From Bradyrhizobium canariense (GTDB taxonomy: Bacteria > Pseudomonadota > Alphaproteobacteria > Rhizobiales > Xanthobacteraceae): a stretch of DNA of 64,000 nt. The notes beneath the pieces are model-generated. The model had not been told where the DNA came from and searched no databases. It worked only from the letters and a program-made list of their open reading frames with translations. This document shows, one piece after another, positions 41,466 to 50,327 of the stretch (positions are counted from its first letter, which is position 1; each line of letters starts with the position of its first letter). The DNA lies in the NCBI RefSeq assembly GCF_018130465.1, contig NZ_JAFCKJ010000009.1:124001-188000 (forward strand). Reading direction: 5' to 3'. A program made the translations under genes and the position numbers.

Positions 41466-42055
41466 ACAAGATCGTGAGCAGCGCCAAGCTCGCAAACGGC
41501 AATGCGATTGGGCGGGCGCTCGTCGGCTCGCCCCTGATCGCGGTCACGCTCTATCTCGCGATCACGGGCGGGCTGTTGCTGATGGCGGGGCTGTCGATCG
41601 CCGACGTCATCGCCCACCGCCAGGCGCTGGCGCAGACCTCCGACCTGCTCGACCAGCTGCGCGGCCGTAAGGGCGGCGCCAAGAACGCCGCGGCTCTCTC
41701 GGCCGAGCATCCCGGCACGCCGTTTCTGGAAGGGCCGACCGTAACAGTCGCGGGCGCCAATCTGTTGCAGCGGGTTGCCGCCGCGGTCGCCGATGTCGGC
41801 GGCTCGGTCCAGTCCTCGCAGGTCGACGTCTCCGGCGCGCAGATCAAGGACGGCTTCGTCGGCCTCGTCGTCAGCTGCGAGCTGGAGCAGCCCGCGCTCC
41901 AAAGGCTGCTCTACGATCTCGAAGCCGGCATGCCGTTCTTGTTCGTCGAGCAGCTCGACGTCCAGGTGCCGCAGACCACGGCGCTGAGTGATGCCGGCAC
42001 CGGCCGCGTCAGGGTGATTTTGGGCGTCTCCGGCCAATGGCAGGCGGGGAAGTAG
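41462..42055 (+). CDS. gspM: Type II secretion system protein GspM
   Basis: A 197-aa protein with one N-terminal membrane helix (LIAVTLYLAITGGLLLMAGL), a short coiled coil (HRQALAQTSDLLDQLRGRK) and a periplasmic domain with GPTVTVAGANLLQRVAAAVADVGG and FLFVEQLDVQVPQ, the GspM_II pattern. ATGA overlap with gspL. It pairs with GspL in the platform. It is the last gene of the rightward secretion operon and meets the autotransporter gene tail to tail 28 nt later. Confidence 0.85.
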   Translation: MNKIVSSAKLANGNAIGRALVGSPLIAVTLYLAITGGLLLMAGLSIADVIAHRQALAQTSDLLDQLRGRKGGAKNAAALSAEHPGTPFLEGPTVTVAGANLLQRVAAAVADVGGSVQSSQVDVSGAQIKDGFVGLVVSCELEQPALQRLLYDLEAGMPFLFVEQLDVQVPQTTALSDAGTGRVRVILGVSGQWQAGK

Positions 42056-42083
42056 CGCGGCCTCATCAACTCACGACGTCGAC

Positions 42084-45000
42084 TCACCAAGTGTACTTGA
42101 ACACGCCCTTGCCGGAATAGCTGGTGACGTTGCCGGAGAACTCGCCGTCGAAGGTGCCGGCGATCGAGAAGCCGCTCAGCCATTTCATCTCGGCGCTGGC
42201 GCTGACGAGCGCGGAGTCGGCGTCGACCCGGGCGCCGTTCACGACGAAGCTGGTGCCCGGCAGGGTCTGGAACAGCGCGGTGACGGCGCGGCTCGGATTG
42301 TAGTCGTGCGCCCAGGCGGCGCGGCCGCGCAGCGTCAGCACTCCGTTCTGCATCGCGTACGACTTGTCGGTGCGCAAGCCGAGTTCCGAGCGGGTGTCGG
42401 TCAGCGATTGCGAGGCATAGTTCAACGCGAACAGTCCGCCACCATTGAGGCTGACTTCCGAGTAGTTGGGCAGGTTGAAGTTCGTCACCTGCGCCGCCGC
42501 GTAAGGCGCGATGCCGACCCACGGCGTTGCGAAGCGGTAGCCGCCCTCGAAGCGGGCCGAGAAGGTGTCGGCCTTGAAGCGGCCCTGGAGCTGGTCGAAG
42601 CCGCCGGGCGCCACGGTGCGGTTGGTGGTGACGTCGTGCCAGCCATAGGCGAGCGCGGCCGAGACATAGGCCGGTCCGAAATTGTGCCGGCCATAGACGC
42701 CGGCCTGGAACATGTCGGCCGAGCCCGAGCCCATCGCGTTTGCGAGCGAGTAGTTTAGCCCGCCGCCGCCGAGCGCGAAGCCGACCAGCGTGTCCACCGA
42801 GATCCTGTAGTCAGCGCCGGCCGCGCCGCCCCAAGCGCGTGCGGTGAGGTCCTGCGAGCCGATCGCCGCATTGCCGCCGACTTGTGCCGAGCCGCCATAG
42901 CCGGCAGTCCAGAGGCTCCAGCGGCTGGCCGGCTGCGAGGAAAGCAGCGGCGCCTTGGTCGCCATCGCATAGGCCTCGCGCTCGCGCGCGTTGGCCAGGC
43001 GCATGGACGCATAGGCGGCCGCGTCGTCGCTCTCGGCGAATTGCGCGACGCTGCCCGCCTTGGCGAAACCGCCCGAGCGGCCGATGACGGTCGGGTCGAG
43101 CATCAAATTGAGGAACTGCCCGTCGGCGTTGATCGCGGACTGGATGATGCCGGTGCCGAGCTCGCCCGAGGCCGTCGTGAGCCCCGCCGGCGTCAACGCG
43201 GCGAAGGCTGCCGGAATGCCGCCGGTCGAGTTGAAGAAGTTGGTCAGTGTGTTCGCGACGTTCTGCTGATTGACGGTGAGCCCGCCGGCGCCGGGCGTGA
43301 AGTTGACGCCGATGTTGAGGAACACATTGTTGGTGTCGTAGCTCAGCGACGCGTTGATCGTCGGCATGTTGGAGACGACGGCTGCATTGAAGGTGGTGCC
43401 GCCGAAACCGCCGGTCGCCGACAGGATCGTGTACTGCTTCTTGATCGTGCCCGAGGCGAACATCGCGCTCACCGTCGCGTTGCCGAGCGTGGCGGCGCCG
43501 ATGACATTGGCGAGGCCGGCATTGCTGGAGGAGACCTGCACGAGATAGGTCGAGGCCGCCGTGAAGCTCAGGGGGCCGTTGACCGTCAGTGGCGCGAACG
43601 GGTTCGTGCTGCTTCCGGGCGCGAGCGTGCCGCCATTGACCGCAACGCCGGCGACCGTGCCGCTGCCGGCGAGCGTGCCGCCGGTATTGACCGTGGTCGG
43701 GCTCAGGATCGAGCCGTCGACTACCAGCGTGCCGCCGTTTACGGTGGTGGGGCCGCTATAGGTGTTGGCGCCGGACAACGTCTGCGTGCCGCCGGTCAGC
43801 GTCAAGCCGCCGCCAGCGCCGCCGTCGGCGATGACACCGGCGAAGGTGCCGATGCCATTGGTGATCGTCAGCGTGTTGGCGCCGAGATTGACGTTACCTG
43901 CGCCCGCCAGCGACTTGACCGAGGTGCCGGCGCTCAGGGCCGAGATGTCGAGGATGCCGTTGGCGATGACGCTGCTCGAGGTCGCGATGCTGCCGTCGCT
44001 GCCGGCGGAGTTGATGAGATCCAGTTCGCCGCCGGTCGCGATGGTTGTCGTGCCGGTATAGGTGTTGGTGCCGTAGAGCTGCTGGATGGCGCCACTCGCG
44101 ATCGCGAGATTGCCTGCGGCACCGCCGCCGATGCCGCCGTCCTGGATCACGCCGCCGAAGGCAGTGCCGCTGTTGCCCGTAATCGTCAGTGTCTTCGATC
44201 CCAGCGCGACGACGCCATTGGTGCCGAATGTGAACAGCTGCGTAACCGACGCGCCCGACGTGGTCTGGGAGATATCGAACGTCGCACCTGCGCCGGAGAA
44301 CGCGATAAAGAGAGAACTTGCGATCGAGCCGCCGCCTTTCAGCGCCAGCGTCGCGCCCGCGTCGATCTGCGTGGCATTGCTATAGGTATTCACGCCCGAG
44401 AGCGTCTGCGTTCCGCCGAGAACCTCAAGTCCGCCTGTGCCCTGGATCACGCCTGCGAACTCGGTCGAGCCGTTGGCGATGACGAGCCCGTTGCCGCCCA
44501 TGTTAACGACACCGGAGAAGCCGCTGGCAAGCGTCGTGATCAAGTTGAACGGAACCGAGGATGCCGAAATGTCCAGCGTCGCATCCACCGTGACGACGCT
44601 GGAGCTCGCGATGCTGCCGAAGCCCGAAATCGCCAGCGTCCCCGCCGAGATCGTCGTCGCGCCCGTGTAGGTGTTGGTGCCAGTCAACGTCATCGTGCCG
44701 GTGCCGACCTTGGTCAGTCCGCCGCCGGTGCCGGAGATCACGCCGTCGACCTGGGTCGAGGTGTTGAGGCTTCCGGTGGTGAGGGTGTTGGCGCCGAGCA
44801 CGTAGTTGCCGGCGCCTTCGATCGAGCCCGCCGTCATGCCGGTGCTGGTCAGGCCCGACATGTCAAAGGTGCCGCCGGCATTGGTGATGAAGCGGGCATT
44901 GCCGCCGGTCGCGGTGCCGGTGAAATTCGTGGTAGCAAAATTGTTCGTGGTGATCGTGGAACTGCCGGCGGTCGAGGAACCATTGAAGCTCAGCGAACCG

Positions 45001-45692
45001 TCATTGCTGATCGACGCCGTGCCTGCCGTGGCGTTGCTGATGAATGCCAGGAAGCCGGTGGCGCTGTTGGTGATGGCAGAACCGCCTGCCGAACTCGAAT
45101 CGTTGAAGTTCATCACCGCGGTGTTGGTGATCGTTGCGGTCCCGGCGTTGCTGCTGCCGTTGAACTCAACGTCGCCGTTGTTGGTGATGATCGCCGTGCC
45201 TGCAGTGCTGGTATCGTTGAAGATCATCGCGCTGCCGCCGCCGACGCTGAAGGTGACGACGTTGGTGCCGCCGCTCGCGCTGCTCGAATTCGTGAACGCC
45301 ATGGTGGAGCCGACGTTGAACGTCTGGGTGTTGGTCGAATTGTTCGAGATGCCCGCGCCGTTCACCAGGAAGATATCGCTGGTCGTGATCGTGTAGGCCG
45401 GAGCGTCGGGCGAGGCGGTGAAGATCACGCTGCCGATATTGACGACGCCGCTGCTGGCGATGTTGGTGTCGGCCGACGTCGAAAAGGTCGCGATGCCGTC
45501 CGGCACGGTCGGAGTGGAGGTCCAGTTCGCCCCATCGGTCCACTCGCTGGTGCCGCCGACCCAGGTGCCGTCGACGGCATGCGCGGTGACGATGCCGAGC
45601 GCGGTGGTCGCCAGCAGGGTCGCCACGGAGTGGCGCACGACGGATCGCAGCCCGTATCCGATCCGCCCACCAGCCTTTGTCGGTCCAGCCAT
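42084..45692 (-). CDS. Autotransporter (type V secretion) outer-membrane protein
   Basis: A 1202-aa autotransporter. A long signal peptide (about 40 residues, ending TAHA) leads into VDGTWVGGTSEWTDGANW. The passenger first has a run of about 20-residue Asn/Ser/Gly/Thr repeats (FNGSSNAGTATITN, FNGSSTAGSSTITT; about 110-270). It then has at least four autotransporter-associated beta-strand repeats (LTGTNTYTGATTISAGTL, LSGVNTYSNATQIDAGAT, LYGTNTYTGTTTIATGG, LSGANTYSGPTTVNGGTL). The C-terminal barrel (about 920-1202) starts near SRWSLWTAGYGG and ends FKYTW. It is probably an adhesin. It separates the main secretion operon from the GspN-like gene. The ribosome site is weak. Confidence 0.9.
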   Translation of the reverse strand: MAGPTKAGGRIGYGLRSVVRHSVATLLATTALGIVTAHAVDGTWVGGTSEWTDGANWTSTPTVPDGIATFSTSADTNIASSGVVNIGSVIFTASPDAPAYTITTSDIFLVNGAGISNNSTNTQTFNVGSTMAFTNSSSASGGTNVVTFSVGGGSAMIFNDTSTAGTAIITNNGDVEFNGSSNAGTATITNTAVMNFNDSSSAGGSAITNSATGFLAFISNATAGTASISNDGSLSFNGSSTAGSSTITTNNFATTNFTGTATGGNARFITNAGGTFDMSGLTSTGMTAGSIEGAGNYVLGANTLTTGSLNTSTQVDGVISGTGGGLTKVGTGTMTLTGTNTYTGATTISAGTLAISGFGSIASSSVVTVDATLDISASSVPFNLITTLASGFSGVVNMGGNGLVIANGSTEFAGVIQGTGGLEVLGGTQTLSGVNTYSNATQIDAGATLALKGGGSIASSLFIAFSGAGATFDISQTTSGASVTQLFTFGTNGVVALGSKTLTITGNSGTAFGGVIQDGGIGGGAAGNLAIASGAIQQLYGTNTYTGTTTIATGGELDLINSAGSDGSIATSSSVIANGILDISALSAGTSVKSLAGAGNVNLGANTLTITNGIGTFAGVIADGGAGGGLTLTGGTQTLSGANTYSGPTTVNGGTLVVDGSILSPTTVNTGGTLAGSGTVAGVAVNGGTLAPGSSTNPFAPLTVNGPLSFTAASTYLVQVSSSNAGLANVIGAATLGNATVSAMFASGTIKKQYTILSATGGFGGTTFNAAVVSNMPTINASLSYDTNNVFLNIGVNFTPGAGGLTVNQQNVANTLTNFFNSTGGIPAAFAALTPAGLTTASGELGTGIIQSAINADGQFLNLMLDPTVIGRSGGFAKAGSVAQFAESDDAAAYASMRLANAREREAYAMATKAPLLSSQPASRWSLWTAGYGGSAQVGGNAAIGSQDLTARAWGGAAGADYRISVDTLVGFALGGGGLNYSLANAMGSGSADMFQAGVYGRHNFGPAYVSAALAYGWHDVTTNRTVAPGGFDQLQGRFKADTFSARFEGGYRFATPWVGIAPYAAAQVTNFNLPNYSEVSLNGGGLFALNYASQSLTDTRSELGLRTDKSYAMQNGVLTLRGRAAWAHDYNPSRAVTALFQTLPGTSFVVNGARVDADSALVSASAEMKWLSGFSIAGTFDGEFSGNVTSYSGKGVFKYTW

Positions 45693-46023
45693 TCGGTCTT
45701 CTCAAAATCAGCAAAGAAATCATCGCAAACGTGCAACTGCGGCACGTGGCGGGCCCCGCGCCACGCCATGGTCTCACGGGGCTGCAGCGTGCCGCAATGA
45801 ACGTGTATCCATCTGCGCCGGGTTCCCTCCTGTTCCGACTTGCATTTTCAGCTATCGTGGCCATCGGGCAACATATTCATGGATTGCAATATGTGCTGCT
45901 GGAATGGACGTGCCCGGAGGGTTTGGCAGGACGCGGTGGGTTGATGGCGCCCCCGATCGGAACTAGTTTGGCAGCGATGCCTCGCGGTTTTTTCGCGCGG
46001 CCGGTGGTCGCAGGGGAATGTCG
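45693..46023. other. Divergent intergenic region, 331 nt, with two inverted repeats
   Basis: Lies between the autotransporter and GspN-like starts. TGCGGCACG (45738-45746) pairs with CGTGCCGCA (45788-45796). ACATATT (45871-45877) pairs with AATATGT (45888-45894) around a ten-base spacer, in the only AT-rich part, and could be an operator for either gene. No gene was seen. Confidence 0.45.
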
Positions 46024-46704
46024 ATGGCCGGGTGGTTGAGACCGACAGGATTGGCCGTGCTATGCGCGGTTCTGGGCACCGCCGGAAGCATGGCCGCCAC
46101 CTCGTCGCGCATCGACATGCTGCCCGACGATGCTGCGGGCAGCCCCGCCGACAATGTCGATGTCGGAACGATGCGGCCGATCGCACGGCCCGCGCAGCAG
46201 GCTCCCACCAAGCCCGTTCCTCGCGGCAATCCCCTGTGGTCGGTGCCGCTCTCGGCCCTGACCGCGACCCAGGAGCGCCCGATCTTCTCGGCGATGCGCC
46301 GGCCGCCGCCGCGCGCGGTCGCGGCATCGCCGGTCGAAGAGATTTCCGCACCGCCGCCCAAGTCGGTCGAGGCACCGCCGCCGCTATTGCTGGTCGGGGC
46401 CGTGGTGGGTGAGGGCGACGCCATCGCCATTCTCGTCAACCGCACCGATCAGAAGGTCGTGCGCCTGCGGCAGGGCGAATCGCTCGGCGGCTGGTCGCTG
46501 ACCTCGGTGCAGCCGCGTGAGGTGACGTTCAAGCAGGGCGAGCGCAGCGAGGTCCTGGCGCTCCAGCGGCCGGACGCAGCCGCTCCCGCGGGCCCGCCCG
46601 CGGATGCCGGCGGCAGGCCGACGATGCCGGGCCCGGCCGATCCGGCGTTCTCGGCCTCCGCGCCGCGCTCCACGCCGAAGAACGGCGAGTCGGATGGGCT
46701 CTGA
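46024..46704 (+). CDS. GspN/GspC-like type II secretion protein
   Basis: A 226-aa protein. It has a hydrophobic N-terminus (LRPTGLAVLCAVLGTAGSMAA), a Pro/Ala linker, and then a region with PLWSVPLSALTATQERPIFSA (about 70-90) and a small beta domain LLVGAVVGEGDAIAIL...VVRLRQGESLGGWSL (about 125-165). The latter is like the homology region of GspC, which contacts the secretin. The C-terminus is Pro/Ala-rich without a PDZ domain. ATG at 46024 is seven bases from AGGGGA; ATG at 46018 is too close. It would supply the GspC function missing from the gspD-M set; this is inferred. Confidence 0.75.
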   Translation: MAGWLRPTGLAVLCAVLGTAGSMAATSSRIDMLPDDAAGSPADNVDVGTMRPIARPAQQAPTKPVPRGNPLWSVPLSALTATQERPIFSAMRRPPPRAVAASPVEEISAPPPKSVEAPPPLLLVGAVVGEGDAIAILVNRTDQKVVRLRQGESLGGWSLTSVQPREVTFKQGERSEVLALQRPDAAAPAGPPADAGGRPTMPGPADPAFSASAPRSTPKNGESDGL

Positions 46705-46919
46705 GCGTGCCTTCCCGGCAGCCGCAGACGTCCGTGATCTGCCCTGGCAAGCCTCGGGCTGAGCCCTGAAAGAACGGTCGAACGGGTCCGGCCGAGCCGG
46801 GCCGGCTGCGGTTCCTGCCGGCTATCGACATTACGTGAACTGGCTGCTAGCCCGAATTCGCGATGCCTTGGGAGGACCCCGATCGGCGCGGGGCAAAGGC
46901 TTGGTGAGGTGATGGCCGG

Positions 46920-48482
46920 GTGGCTGGCATGACGTTGAGAAAAACACCGCCCGATCTGCTGGGGAATTCCGCGTGGAATGCGATGGCCTTCCTGGTGGCC
47001 GTGGTGCTGAACCTGGCCATCCTGCCTTTCGTGATCGCTCATCTGGGCCTCGCTGCATTCGGCGTCGCGGGTCTTGTCACCGCCTGCATTGCGCCAGCAC
47101 TGGTGTTCAGCAACGCTCTCGGACTGTCGACGTCGCGCGAGCTTGCACAGCGACTGGCGCCGTCCGACCGCGACGACGCGCGACGCCTGTTCGCGACCGC
47201 GGTCATGCTCGCGATCGGTGCGGGCGGGCCGATCGCCATTTTGCTTCTGGTTGCCGGGGCGCCGCTTGCGCGTCTCGGATTTCATCTGGCCGGTCCGGCC
47301 GCCGCCGACCTCGGACTGGCGTTCACGCTGGCCGGTATCGGCTGGTTGTGCCAGTGTGTATCGGCGATCTTCATTTCGTTGTTCACCGCGCGGCAAGACT
47401 ATCGCAGGATCGCCTCGATAGGCATCGTCAGCACGGTGGTCTCGACTCTTTCGATGCTCCTCCTGATCCCCGCCGCGCCATACGCATCGACATTCCTGGG
47501 TTGCCAGGCGCTGGGGTTAGCGATCGGCCTGCTGCTGGCGCTGGCTTGGTGTAGCGGCCAAATGCGTCAGTGGCTGGCACCTCCAGCATTGCATCGCGAG
47601 GCGCTTGGCAGGCTGGTTCGGCTGGGCGGATGGCAGGTTGCCGCACAGGGTGGTGCGCTGCTTGCGGGGCAGGCCGATCGATATCTGCTTGGCGCGCTGC
47701 TGCAACCGCAGTTTGTCGGCTTCTACGGCGTTGCGCAGCGCCTGCAGGAGGCGACCTATATCGGTATCCTGAAGGTCGGCGAGATATTGTTTCCCTTCTT
47801 CAGCACGCTGCAAGGGGAGAGCGAGGACCGCAAGGTCGATCTGCTGTTCCGATCGTCGTGGGTTCTCAACGTCCTGGCCGCAAGTGCCCTGGGCGGATTG
47901 ATCCCCGTGGCCGGCCCGCTGCTGCATGTTTGGACCGGCGCGGAGGTCGCGGCCGAGGCTGCACAGGTTCTCGTCGTACTGTCGATTGCCGGGATCCTCG
48001 GATCGAGCGCGAACGTCTTCGGCTTTTACTTGCTGGCGCACGGACGGTCGCGCTCCAATGCGCTCATCGCGTTGATCACGGGTGTCGTCACACTCGTTAC
48101 CAGCGCGATCGCGTTGCCACGCTTCGGATGGCAGGCCGCAGGCTGGAGCGCATGCGCCGGAATGATCGCGCAGATGGCGACCATTGTCTTCCTGTTGCGC
48201 CGTAGTTTTGACGTCGCCGGCATGTGGTCGCGCATCGTGCATTGCGTGCTGATGCCGCTCGGCGTCGGGATCGCGACGGCGCTGGCGGTGCGATACGGTC
48301 TCGATCGCGCGCCATTCCAGCCCGCACCGTCCTGGTGGTCGGTGGGAGCCGTCTCGTCGGTGACGGCCGCGACCATCTTCGCAATCGCGGTTGCGGCGTC
48401 GCAATTGGGTCCGTATCGAAGGGCTTGCCGGCAAGATATTCGTTCGATCGTCAGTCGCTTCTTGCCCCTCAAGGCTGTCTAG
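46920..48482 (+). CDS. Polysaccharide flippase (Wzx/MOP superfamily)
   Basis: A 520-aa membrane protein with about fourteen predicted helices, like Wzx/RfbX exporters of the MOP superfamily. The segment LAGQADRYLLGALLQPQFVGFYGVAQRLQ is the typical central motif. GTG at 46920 and ATG at 46929 are both possible starts. It flips lipid-linked oligosaccharide units across the inner membrane. It is the first gene of a tight rightward cluster of surface-polysaccharide genes (asnB starts three bases later). Confidence 0.87.
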   Translation: MAGMTLRKTPPDLLGNSAWNAMAFLVAVVLNLAILPFVIAHLGLAAFGVAGLVTACIAPALVFSNALGLSTSRELAQRLAPSDRDDARRLFATAVMLAIGAGGPIAILLLVAGAPLARLGFHLAGPAAADLGLAFTLAGIGWLCQCVSAIFISLFTARQDYRRIASIGIVSTVVSTLSMLLLIPAAPYASTFLGCQALGLAIGLLLALAWCSGQMRQWLAPPALHREALGRLVRLGGWQVAAQGGALLAGQADRYLLGALLQPQFVGFYGVAQRLQEATYIGILKVGEILFPFFSTLQGESEDRKVDLLFRSSWVLNVLAASALGGLIPVAGPLLHVWTGAEVAAEAAQVLVVLSIAGILGSSANVFGFYLLAHGRSRSNALIALITGVVTLVTSAIALPRFGWQAAGWSACAGMIAQMATIVFLLRRSFDVAGMWSRIVHCVLMPLGVGIATALAVRYGLDRAPFQPAPSWWSVGAVSSVTAATIFAIAVAASQLGPYRRACRQDIRSIVSRFLPLKAV

Positions 48483-48485
48483 GAC

Positions 48486-50324
48486 ATGTGCGGAATCGCA
48501 GGCATCGTAAATCTGGGTGGCAATGCGGTCGAACCGGCCGACATCTCGCGGCTGACGGCGCTGATTGCGCATCGCGGTCCGTTCGGCGAGGGGACCTGGT
48601 TCAGCGCGGACCGAAGCCTCGCATTCGGCCACCGCCGCCTGGCGATCATCGATCCCGGCGAGGGCGGCTATCAGCCCATGCTGTCTGCGGACGGCCGCCA
48701 CGTGATCGTGTTCAACGGCGAGATCTACAACTTCCTCGAGCTTCGCCGCGAGCTCGAGGCGCAGGGCGCGGTGTTTCGCAGCCAATCCGATACCGAAGTG
48801 ATACTGGCCGCCTGGCAGGCCTGGGGCGAAGACATGCTGCCCCGCTTCAACGGCATGTGGGCCCTGGCGATCTTCGACACCAGCACCCGCGAACTGTTTC
48901 TTGCGCGCGACCGCTTCGGCATCAAGCCGCTGCTCTATGCCGCGTCGCCGGAACGATTCATCTTCGCGTCCGAGCAGCGGGCGCTGGTGCGAAGCGGACT
49001 GATCGACGCTTCCGTTGACGTCGAGGTTGCACGCCGGCTGCTGCTCGATGCCTTCGGGATCGAAGGAAGCGAGCGGACCCTGTTTCGGCAGGTTCGCCGC
49101 CTGCAGGGCGGCCACTGCATGTGGCTTCGCCAGGGCAAGGTCAGTGTCAAGCGTTGGTGGCGGACAGTGGATCATCTGCCGCCGGTGCCGGCCACCGAAG
49201 CCGAGCGTGTCGCGCGCTTTCGAGAACTGTTCCAGGATGCCGTGGCCCTGCGCATGCGCAGCGATGTGCCGATCGGAACATGCCTGTCCGGCGGCTTCGA
49301 TTCGTCGGCCGTGATTTGCGCCATGGCGGCGCACGAGAAGGAAGGCATGGGGCCGCGCGACAGCACGGCATGGCGTCACGCCTTTGTTGCGACGTTCCCC
49401 GGCGCCTTGAACGACGAGAGGCCGATGGCCGAGGAGGCCGCCGTCTGGGCCAATGTCGCGCCAACTTTTCTCGAAATCGGACAGGCCGATGCGCTGACGG
49501 ACCTCGATCAGATTCTCGACGATCTCGATGACGTCTATATCGCGTTGCCCAGCGCCATATGGCTGCTCTATCGGCAATTGACCCAAAACAACGTGACGGT
49601 GTCACTCGACGGCCACGGGGCGGACGAGCTGATGGGCGGCTATTTGCAGGAAGGACAAGCGCGCGCGTTTCAAATACGGAACGCGGCAGAGGACCTCGCG
49701 TCGCGTTCGAAACTGGCCCGGCGCTGTGTGGACGTCCTGCGTGCGTTGTCCCTCAAGCGGAAGGGCGTGTATTTTCTGCGCGGCGGCCTGCGCAATCTTC
49801 CCGCCCCGCTCCCGCTAATAGCGGAGGACGATGTGCTGCCGCGTGAATGGGGTGGCTTGAACAAGCGCCTCTATCGGATGTTTCACAGCACGGTGCTGCC
49901 CACCATCCTGCGCAACTTCGACCGTCTTTCGATGGCGCACGGCGTCGAGGTCCGCATGCCCTTCATGGATTGGCGGCTGGTGACCTATACGATGGCGCTT
50001 CCCGAAAGCAGCAAGTCGTCAGACGGCTATACCAAGGCTGTTGCCCGGCGGGCGATGGCCAACCTGATGCCGGAGTCCATTCGCACCGCGCGCCGCAAGG
50101 TCGGCTTCAATTCGCCGATGCCGGAATGGCTGAACGGACCGCTGGCCGGCTGGACGGCCGACCTGCTGGACAGGAATGTGCCGGCGTTCGCGGAACTGGT
50201 GGATGAAGCGGGTCTGCGCGCGGCGGTCAGCCGTTTGACGGCGACGAAGTCCTGGGATTGGGAGTCGGTCGGGCGGATCTGGCCGTATCTGAATATGAAA
50301 TGGATGTTGGCGAGGTACGCGTAA
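48486..50324 (+). CDS. asnB: Asparagine synthase (glutamine-hydrolysing), surface-polysaccharide type
   Basis: A 612-aa enzyme. The catalytic Cys2 of the class II glutaminase domain is present (MCGIAGIVN), with AHRGP, GHRRLAIID and NGEIYNFLELR. The synthetase domain has the PP-loop CLSGGFDSSAVIC near residue 268 and VSLDGHGADELMGGY near 377. It makes asparagine from aspartate and glutamine. In glycan clusters, such proteins are thought to amidate a sugar acid or amino-acid substituent (known association, mechanism rarely shown). Tightly packed between the flippase and a glycosyltransferase. Confidence 0.92.
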   Translation: MCGIAGIVNLGGNAVEPADISRLTALIAHRGPFGEGTWFSADRSLAFGHRRLAIIDPGEGGYQPMLSADGRHVIVFNGEIYNFLELRRELEAQGAVFRSQSDTEVILAAWQAWGEDMLPRFNGMWALAIFDTSTRELFLARDRFGIKPLLYAASPERFIFASEQRALVRSGLIDASVDVEVARRLLLDAFGIEGSERTLFRQVRRLQGGHCMWLRQGKVSVKRWWRTVDHLPPVPATEAERVARFRELFQDAVALRMRSDVPIGTCLSGGFDSSAVICAMAAHEKEGMGPRDSTAWRHAFVATFPGALNDERPMAEEAAVWANVAPTFLEIGQADALTDLDQILDDLDDVYIALPSAIWLLYRQLTQNNVTVSLDGHGADELMGGYLQEGQARAFQIRNAAEDLASRSKLARRCVDVLRALSLKRKGVYFLRGGLRNLPAPLPLIAEDDVLPREWGGLNKRLYRMFHSTVLPTILRNFDRLSMAHGVEVRMPFMDWRLVTYTMALPESSKSSDGYTKAVARRAMANLMPESIRTARRKVGFNSPMPEWLNGPLAGWTADLLDRNVPAFAELVDEAGLRAAVSRLTATKSWDWESVGRIWPYLNMKWMLARYA

Positions 50325-50327
50325 ACG

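Noticed and set aside
42882-45800. A 972-codon open frame on the plus strand, antisense to the autotransporter
   Set aside because: It mirrors the codon structure of the autotransporter, is extremely Arg/Ala/Gly-rich without domain features, and the opposite strand has a signal peptide, repeats and a barrel. High-GC shadow.
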